Shown here: in pieces, positions 14,155 through 19,287 of the stretch
How positions within the stretch are numbered: the stretch's first letter is position 1
How the letters are laid out: each line of letters starts with the position of its first letter
Assembly: GCA_027346125.1 (NCBI GenBank)
Contig: DAIEST010000255.1
Coordinates: 1-19,287 of the forward strand
Length of the DNA stretch: 19,287 nt
DNA from: Leptospirillum sp.
Lineage (GTDB): Bacteria > Nitrospirota > Leptospirillia > Leptospirillales > Leptospirillaceae
Direction: 5' to 3'
Translations under genes and position numbers: made by a program
Notes under the pieces: generated by a model
Database searches by the model: none
Seen by the model: the letters and a program-made list of their open reading frames with translations, nothing else
What the model was told of the DNA's origin: nothing

Positions 14155-14675
14155 GACTCGACAGATCGGGCACGCCGGACCATCGGGACGAATCCCTCCC
14201 TTCCATGCCTGTCTGGGACGGGGGTCTCTTTTCCGAACCCTTTCCCTTCCGGATCTTTCTTTTCAGAAAAGACACGACCGCACTCAACGGCCTGCTGGGA
14301 TGGCTCGACATGTGGCATTCGGGACTTCTGACCCGAACCCTGGCCCCGTTTTTCCGGGCGGAGAAGCAGTTTCCGGAATCGTTTCTGCTCTTTACGGCAA
14401 CGCCCCCCCTTCACCACGGGTTCCTCCTGTTGCCGATCGACGGATTCTCCGACGGACAGCTGGCCGAAACGCTCATCCGGATCACCCGTCAGATGAAACT
14501 GGAAATCGCCGTGATCGACGTTGCGATGCTTTCCAACGACACCCTTCTGGAACTGGAGTCTATCGCAAAAGAGAGTCGTCTCCCCGGAGAATCCGTCCGG
14601 ATCTTTCTCTCCGATCCTTCCGATTTCCCCGCTTCGTGCCTCACGAGGACCGCAGGCACAATGAAAGGGCTCTAG
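14151..14675 (+). CDS. Hypothetical protein, unrecognised family
   Basis: I do not recognise this 174-residue protein. It has no signal peptide or obvious membrane helix. The first 28 residues are polar and Pro/Asp-rich; then come alternating strands and helices (FRIFLFRKD, the LLGWLDMWHSGLLTRTL helix, FLLFTATPP, GFLLLPID, IRITRQMKLEIAVIDVAML, SVRIFLSDPSD), an alpha/beta pattern. No catalytic or metal motif stands out. It starts at ATG 14151, overlapping the nusB stop (ATGA), which supports real translation. An 82-bp gap follows before purB. Confidence 0.7.
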   Translation: MRLDRSGTPDHRDESLPSMPVWDGGLFSEPFPFRIFLFRKDTTALNGLLGWLDMWHSGLLTRTLAPFFRAEKQFPESFLLFTATPPLHHGFLLLPIDGFSDGQLAETLIRITRQMKLEIAVIDVAMLSNDTLLELESIAKESRLPGESVRIFLSDPSDFPASCLTRTAGTMKGL

Positions 14676-14716
14676 CCGCCCGTCCCGATATTTCCGTAAA
14701 AGCCGCATCAGGCAAC

Positions 14717-14737
14717 CCGGTCACCTTCCACGACCGG
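14717..14737 (+). other. Inverted repeat upstream of purB
   Basis: CCGGTC (14717-14722) and GACCGG (14732-14737) are perfect inverted copies around a 9-base loop, four bases before the AAGGAGA ribosome site of purB. It could be a weak RNA hairpin or an operator. It does not resemble the PurR box. The rest of the 14676-14757 gap shows no convincing promoter. Confidence 0.3.
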
Positions 14738-14757
14738 AGCAAGGAGAGAGATTCCAG

Positions 14758-16089
14758 ATGATCGACCGCTACACACGAGAAACAATGAAAGCCCTGTTTG
14801 CACCGGAACACCGTCTCGAAATCTGGCTTGAAGTCGAGCGGGCCGCTACGCGCGTTCTCTCGGAAAAGGGGATGGTGGACTCCCGGGCGGCAAACCTGTT
14901 CCTGAACGCTTCCGTCCGTCTGGATTCCGTCCGGATGGAAGAAATCGAGGCGGAGACAAGACATGATGTCATTGCATTCCTGACGATGGTTTCCGAACAG
15001 TTGCCCGAACCCGCCCGGGCCATTCTCCACTTCGGAATGACCAGCCAGGACCTGGTCGATACGGCCCAGAGCCGAATCCTGACGGACGCCACCGACCATG
15101 TCCTTGAAGGCATGAAACGTTTTTCGGAAATTCTGAAATCGCTGGCTCTCGCCCACCGGAAGACCGTCATGGTCGGACGTTCGCATGGCATCCACGGAGA
15201 ACCTATCGTCTTCGGGGTCAAGTTCCTGTCCTGGTACGCGGAGTTCCGGCGCCATGAAGACCGGCTCCGACACGCACGGGAGACCATGAGGGTCGGAAAA
15301 ATGTCGGGGGCCATGGGGACGGCCGTCCACATCGATCCGGATACGGAAGAGGCCATTCTGGCCTCGCTGAACCTGAAGCCGGAAGAAATGGCGACACAGG
15401 TTGTCTCCAGGGACCGTCATGCGGAACTGATGTCCGTTATCGCCCTGATCGGAACGTCGCTCGAAAAAATCTCGGTGGAGATCCGACACCTCCAGCGCAC
15501 GGAGGTCCGGGAAGTCGAAGAGCCTTTCCGCAAGGGACAGAAGGGTTCTTCCGCCATGCCGCACAAACGGAATCCCATCGGAGCGGAAAACATTTCGGGC
15601 CTTGCTCGGCTCCTCCGTTCCTATGCCCAGGCCGCCTACGAAAATGTGGCGCTCTGGCACGAACGGGATATCAGTCATTCCTCGGTGGAGCGCGTCATCC
15701 TCCCGGACGGGTTCCTGCTGCTCGATTACATGCTCGACCGATTGGGAACCATCCTGAGAGATCTGGTCGTCTATCCGGACCGGATGCAGGAGAATCTCGA
15801 TTTGACGGGAGGACTCGTGTATTCTCAGGCAGTTCTGCTGACGCTCGTCCGGTCGGGACTTTCCCGGGAAAAGGCCTACAGGATTGTTCAGGATGCGGCG
15901 ATGCAGACATGGCAGGGGGAGGGAACCCTCCGTGAAACGCTCGTGCGCCATCCCGATTTTCCGAAAACACTGGATCCGAGGGAATGGGAAGAATCCTTCA
16001 GTCCCGAACAGTACATGAAGAGCATCGATGCCCTTTATCGGAGAGTTCTGGAAGAATCTCCCCGGAACAGTACCGGCACTCGCAATTGA
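14758..16089 (+). CDS. purB: Adenylosuccinate lyase
   Basis: The 443-residue enzyme of the fumarase/aspartase superfamily cleaves SAICAR to AICAR and adenylosuccinate to AMP, releasing fumarate. The mobile signature loop GSSAMPHKRNP lies at 263-273, with catalytic serine S264 or S265. FGMTSQDLVDT and GRSHGIHGEP provide other active-site residues. The N-terminus (MIDRYTRETMKALF) is typical of the bacterial form, and the length fits the family. ATG 14758 is preceded by AAGGAGAGAG at a suitable distance. The gene heads a purB-purC-purS run. Confidence 0.97.
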   Translation: MIDRYTRETMKALFAPEHRLEIWLEVERAATRVLSEKGMVDSRAANLFLNASVRLDSVRMEEIEAETRHDVIAFLTMVSEQLPEPARAILHFGMTSQDLVDTAQSRILTDATDHVLEGMKRFSEILKSLALAHRKTVMVGRSHGIHGEPIVFGVKFLSWYAEFRRHEDRLRHARETMRVGKMSGAMGTAVHIDPDTEEAILASLNLKPEEMATQVVSRDRHAELMSVIALIGTSLEKISVEIRHLQRTEVREVEEPFRKGQKGSSAMPHKRNPIGAENISGLARLLRSYAQAAYENVALWHERDISHSSVERVILPDGFLLLDYMLDRLGTILRDLVVYPDRMQENLDLTGGLVYSQAVLLTLVRSGLSREKAYRIVQDAAMQTWQGEGTLRETLVRHPDFPKTLDPREWEESFSPEQYMKSIDALYRRVLEESPRNSTGTRN

Positions 16090-16103
16090 GGGAGGAATCC
16101 GCC

Positions 16104-16823
16104 TTGGAGTGGATCAGGATTTATGAAGGCAAGGCAAAAATCCTCTTTGAAACCGGGGAAAGGGGATCCGTTGTCCAGCGCTTCAAGAACGATGCGACGG
16201 CGTTCAACGCCCTGAAAAAAGGAAGCATTCCCAACAAGGGGGCGATCAACTGCCAGCTCTCGTCCCATCTCTTCCAGTTTCTGGAGTCCAACGGCATCCG
16301 GACGCATTTTCTCGAACGGATCTCCCCGATCGACATGAAGATCCGGCAACTCAGGATGGTCGGTCTCGAGGTCGTCGTGCGGAACCGGGTTGCGGGGTCT
16401 CTCGTCAAACGGCTGGGGATGGAGGAGGGGACTCCTCTTGCCCAGCCGATCCTGGAGTGGTACTACAAAAGGGACGATCTGGGCGATCCGCTGGTCAACC
16501 GGGACCATATCCGCATCCTCCGTCTTGCCGAAGATGCCGTACTCGCACAGATCGGGCAGATGGCCAAAAGGGCCAACGATCTCCTTGTCCCCTACTTTGC
16601 GGAAAGAGGCATCCTTCTTGTAGACATGAAGTTCGAGTTCGGAACGGATGAAACAGGCTCGCTCTTCCTGGGAGACGAAATCAGCGGAGACACCTGCCGG
16701 TTCTGGGATGCAACGACCCATGACAAGATGGACAAGGACCGTTTCCGTCAGGACCTGGGAAAGATCGAGGAAAACTATCTTGCCTTATTCAGGAGGGTAA
16801 CCCGCCATGAACCCGAAATCTGA
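16104..16823 (+). CDS. purC: Phosphoribosylaminoimidazole-succinocarboxamide (SAICAR) synthase
   Basis: PurC joins aspartate to CAIR with ATP; its product is the substrate of PurB encoded just upstream. The 239-residue protein shows YEGKAKILFE (nucleotide-binding strands), FKNDATAFN, LEVVVRNRVAGS and the acidic DMKFEFGTDE active-site segment. The start is TTG 16104: GGAGG (16091-16095) lies eight bases before it, and the N-terminus then matches the usual length of about 237. In-frame starts farther upstream overlap purB and lack homology. It ends 17 bp inside purS. Confidence 0.96.
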   Translation: MEWIRIYEGKAKILFETGERGSVVQRFKNDATAFNALKKGSIPNKGAINCQLSSHLFQFLESNGIRTHFLERISPIDMKIRQLRMVGLEVVVRNRVAGSLVKRLGMEEGTPLAQPILEWYYKRDDLGDPLVNRDHIRILRLAEDAVLAQIGQMAKRANDLLVPYFAERGILLVDMKFEFGTDETGSLFLGDEISGDTCRFWDATTHDKMDKDRFRQDLGKIEENYLALFRRVTRHEPEI

Positions 16824-17103
16824 TGCCACGCTCTCCCTCTCGAAAGTGACGATTCTCGTCCGGGTCCGGGAGGGAATTCTCGACCCCCAGGGACAGGCTG
16901 TCCTGCAGGCCCTCCACGACATGGGAGAAAACGATCTCTTTTCCGTCCGCATCGGAAAACTGATCGAAATCTATATTCCAAGCTCCGACACGCTCGAATC
17001 CCGCCTAGAATCATGGTGCAGGGATCTTCTCTCGAACCCTCTCGTGGAATCCTATGAGATCCAGAGCATCAAACCGGTTTCCCACCAACCCATGAGCGTG
17101 TGA
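16807..17103 (+). CDS. purS: Phosphoribosylformylglycinamidine synthase subunit PurS
   Basis: PurS is the small subunit that bridges PurL and PurQ in the three-part FGAM synthase of non-enteric bacteria. The 98-residue protein has the family pattern VTILVRVREGILDPQGQAVLQAL, then the FSVRIGKLIEI strand. It is slightly longer than the usual 80-85 residues because of polar ends. ATG 16807 is preceded by AGGAGGG (16791-16797), a very strong ribosome site within purC, and the two genes overlap by 17 bp. purQ and purL, normally next, do not follow. Confidence 0.93.
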   Translation: MNPKSDATLSLSKVTILVRVREGILDPQGQAVLQALHDMGENDLFSVRIGKLIEIYIPSSDTLESRLESWCRDLLSNPLVESYEIQSIKPVSHQPMSV

Positions 17104-18446
17104 TGGCCAAGCGGAAGATTCCCCGCTTTCTCCTCTCCCGTTTTCTGTATTCAATGCCCGGAATTCTCCTGGCAGGGGGAATTTTCCTCCTTTTTCTCAT
17201 GTTATCCGCCGAAACGGGCGCCCTTGACAGGGCCCACCACCTGAATCTGGCCGCCATTGCCCGCCTCGACTCCCTCATGAACTCCAGGCATCCGGAACAG
17301 GTACCGGCGCAGATCCGGGAAATGTCGTCGAGTATGGGAGGACGGACAACCCTGCTCGATCCGGGAAGGAAACCGGCTTACAGAAATGCGCAGATACTGG
17401 ACAAGATGCAGAGTTTCTCGCGTATTCCCGATACGTGGTTCAAGTCTCCCCATGGGCCCTTCGTCTTTCCCTGGCCACCCGACAGCGTTCCGGAGCAGCT
17501 TGCCGAACAGGCTTCCCGAATCTCCGGAATCAAGGGGGCAAACCACCTTCTGACCAATCGGGAGGGGATACCCACTCCCCTTCAACCGGTGGGCGGGTTT
17601 GCGGCCTGGTCCACACCGGTTCCGAACGCTCCGTCCTGCGCTCAGTGTCACGGGTTCGACTCCGAGATTCTCGGGTATATGGTGACATTCGTTCCTGTCC
17701 CATCCATCCTCCCTGACCATCGGGGTCGCGCGCTCTGGGGCTTCTGGCCATTGCCCGCCCTGAACCAGAAAATCATCTTTTCCGTTGCCGCTGTCGTATC
17801 GGGAATCCTCTTCGCGGGATTGGTCCTTCTGGAGGGAACGGGAAATCGGAGAACCTTTCGACGAACCCTTGAAAAAAGTTCCAAGAGCCCTCAAGAGAGC
17901 CCCGGACAGCGTTCCGGATCCGGCAGTCCGTCAGGGGAAGCGGAACCGGTCTCCCCGGCAGATCTGTCTCCGATGGATCTGGCAGAAAAGGCGGCATTGT
18001 CTTCGCGTCTTGTCACCCTGGATCGGGAGATCGAAAAGGAGATCGAACTCCTCCCCCATGCCGGGATACAGGCCCCTGTCGATCTCGACAAGAAAGAACG
18101 GAACCGGGAGACGCTCGAACGATTCTCGGCCTGGTCCGATCAGGCCGAGATGTTGCTCATGGACCTCAAAACCCTTGTGTCGGAAAAGACTGATCCTCTG
18201 CTCGCAAAATCCCTCCTGACGCTGGAAAAACTCAAGAACGAAGCGCTGGATCTCAACCTTGCACTGGAGGACATCTCTCTCGATACCTCTCGCATCACGC
18301 CTCCCTACGAATCCTTGGCCGATATGGAAAAGGCATGGATCGAAGAATTGCGGACGGCGCTTCGCCATCTTCATGCCGAAGTCCGGGCCATTGTCGGGAT
18401 GCTCCACAATCTGCCGCCTTCCCCCCCTTCCGAGAGCAAGGGCTGA
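17103..18446 (+). CDS. Two-helix membrane protein with a periplasmic c-type haem motif and cytoplasmic helical tail
   Basis: I do not recognise a named family. The 447-residue protein has a basic N-terminus, a membrane helix at about 14-35, a region of about 185 residues expected to be periplasmic, a second helix at about 224-244 and a cytoplasmic part of about 200 residues. The motif CAQCH (C179, H183) before the second helix is a CXXCH c-haem site. CAQCHG followed by ILGYMVTFVPV recalls the periplasmic haem-containing sensor domains of some chemoreceptors and histidine kinases. The tail has a disordered Ser/Pro/Gly-rich linker (about 255-290) and then predicted helices; I see no HAMP, kinase, GGDEF or methyl-accepting signature. 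TGATG links it to purS, suggesting co-translation. ATG 17103 is chosen over GTG 17100. It may be a redox or ligand sensor with an unknown output, or a haem-bearing scaffold. Confidence 0.75.
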   Translation: MAKRKIPRFLLSRFLYSMPGILLAGGIFLLFLMLSAETGALDRAHHLNLAAIARLDSLMNSRHPEQVPAQIREMSSSMGGRTTLLDPGRKPAYRNAQILDKMQSFSRIPDTWFKSPHGPFVFPWPPDSVPEQLAEQASRISGIKGANHLLTNREGIPTPLQPVGGFAAWSTPVPNAPSCAQCHGFDSEILGYMVTFVPVPSILPDHRGRALWGFWPLPALNQKIIFSVAAVVSGILFAGLVLLEGTGNRRTFRRTLEKSSKSPQESPGQRSGSGSPSGEAEPVSPADLSPMDLAEKAALSSRLVTLDREIEKEIELLPHAGIQAPVDLDKKERNRETLERFSAWSDQAEMLLMDLKTLVSEKTDPLLAKSLLTLEKLKNEALDLNLALEDISLDTSRITPPYESLADMEKAWIEELRTALRHLHAEVRAIVGMLHNLPPSPPSESKG

Positions 18447-18450
18447 CCGG

Positions 18451-19287
18451 GTGGCCGCCATGATTCTCCTTCATGCCGGTCTCGGTTCCAGAATGGACAT
18501 TCATGCGGAAAATCTGTTCCGGACGGTTCTCGAAGAGGGGAAAGAACGGCTTCTCCGGGGGGAGAACGCACTTTCGACATCCTGGGCATTGACCGGTCTC
18601 CTCGAGGCATCGGGGCTTTTCAATGCCGGGGTCGGCGCCATCCCGCAGGAAGACGGGGTCGTCCGGAGGGATATCGGGACGATGGACGGCCGGAATCTCA
18701 AAGCCCTGGGAATCCCGGGCATCACAACCCTGTCCTGCCCCTCCCGCATCCTTCCGGAGCTTTTTTTCTCGACGCGTCATGTCCTTCTGTCAGGAGAGGC
18801 GACTTCCCACTGGATCTCCCGAATGGGGCTGGCCGATCTTTCTGTTGCGCCAGGCTTCTCTCCCGATTCTCTTTCGTACTGGAAAAAATCCATCGACGAA
18901 CCGGGAGGGGGCACTGTCGGAGCGGTCGTGTTCGACGGAAACGGCCATTGTGCCGCGACCACCTCCACCGGGGGCATGGGGCGCATGAGGCCGGGACGCA
19001 TCGGGGACAGTTCCATCCCCGGTGCAGGATATTACGCCGATGATCAGTTGGGAGCGATCTCGATGACGGGGACCGGAGAATCCATCCTCAGAACCGTCGG
19101 AGGTCTCAGACTCCTGCTGGAGGCCGATCGGCCGCCGGACCGCCGGACGGCGCTTCGCGACGTCAACCGTCTGCTCGAATCGATGAGCGGAAAAACGGAA
19201 GGAAAGATCGGCGGGATACTGATCTCACGAAAAAACGGTCCGTTTGTCCTGCATTCCCCCGGACCGATGCTGGCCGGATCCTGGTCA
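18451..19287 (+). CDS. Plant-type L-asparaginase / isoaspartyl peptidase (partial, 3' end missing)
   Basis: The frame is open from GTG 18451 to the window end (279 codons, no stop). This N-terminal-nucleophile hydrolase family cleaves itself before a threonine that becomes the catalytic N-terminus; family members hydrolyse asparagine and beta-aspartyl dipeptides. The nucleophile is T155 in GGGTVGAVVFD; TTSTGG, RPGRIGDSSIPGAGYYADD and MTGTGES supply the substrate-pocket residues expected for the family. The N-terminal LLHAGLGS, LFNAGVGAIPQEDG and TMDG segments also fit. GTG 18451 has AAGGG eight bases upstream; ATG 18460 is the alternative. The gene is four bases after the haem protein. The substrate (asparagine or isoaspartyl peptides) cannot be settled from sequence. 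Confidence 0.88.
   Translation, partial: MAAMILLHAGLGSRMDIHAENLFRTVLEEGKERLLRGENALSTSWALTGLLEASGLFNAGVGAIPQEDGVVRRDIGTMDGRNLKALGIPGITTLSCPSRILPELFFSTRHVLLSGEATSHWISRMGLADLSVAPGFSPDSLSYWKKSIDEPGGGTVGAVVFDGNGHCAATTSTGGMGRMRPGRIGDSSIPGAGYYADDQLGAISMTGTGESILRTVGGLRLLLEADRPPDRRTALRDVNRLLESMSGKTEGKIGGILISRKNGPFVLHSPGPMLAGSWS

Noticed and set aside
14676..14757. PurR-type operator upstream of purB
   Set aside because: The only symmetric element, CCGGTC/GACCGG, does not resemble the PurR consensus.
15984..16103. Upstream in-frame starts for purC inside purB
   Set aside because: GGAGG at 16091-16095 is correctly spaced for TTG 16104, which gives the normal length.

Overview
The window reads as a stretch of chromosomal housekeeping DNA from a Gram-negative bacterium. 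It is moderately GC-rich (judged by eye, not counted). Evidence for Gram-negative is lpxA (lipid A) and an ihfA-like / MerR / tRNA-Pro cluster of the kind seen in proteobacteria and relatives. A CimA-type citramalate synthase, a PGM-like candidate homoserine kinase and a PurS subunit argue against an enteric. My best guess is a deep-branching lineage such as Nitrospirota (Leptospirillum-like), but I could not test this. All 21 annotated genes lie on the + strand, most separated by fewer than 20 bp or overlapping (ATGA, GTGA or TGATG junctions). I see no mobile element, CRISPR array, rRNA or convincing rho-independent terminator.

Region 1 (1-4201) is an aspartate-family block. It holds the end of threonine synthase, a phosphoglycerate-mutase-like protein that is probably the homoserine kinase, aspartokinase (with a strong internal start for a separate regulatory subunit) and citramalate synthase, which makes the isoleucine precursor without threonine. 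Region 2 (4198-5010) is lpxA. The last codons of lpxA contain a near-consensus sigma-70 promoter that should drive region 3 (5035-5758): an IHF/HU protein, a small MerR regulator and tRNA-Pro(GGG). The merR stop codon lies inside the tRNA.

Region 4 (5840-9355) holds surE, a degenerate protein-isoaspartate-methyltransferase-like gene, cysS and a 23S rRNA 2'-O-methyltransferase (rlmB-like) whose start codon is problematic. A 131-bp gap at 9356-9486 has hairpins and a likely promoter. Region 5 (9487-14675) follows: an exported TlpA/ResA-like thioredoxin, glutamine-dependent NAD synthetase, ribBA, ribH, nusB and an unrecognised gene.

Region 6 (14758-19287) holds purB, purC and purS. They are followed not by purQ/purL but by an unusual two-helix membrane protein with a periplasmic c-haem motif and a long cytoplasmic helical tail, then by a plant-type asparaginase / isoaspartyl peptidase cut off by the window end. 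The most unusual items are the orphan haem-c membrane protein, the degenerate Pcm-like neighbour of surE, the merR/tRNA overlap, the internal lysC start and the rlmB start problem. Most of the rest is well-known metabolism, and I do not see an obvious new multi-gene defence or mobile system.
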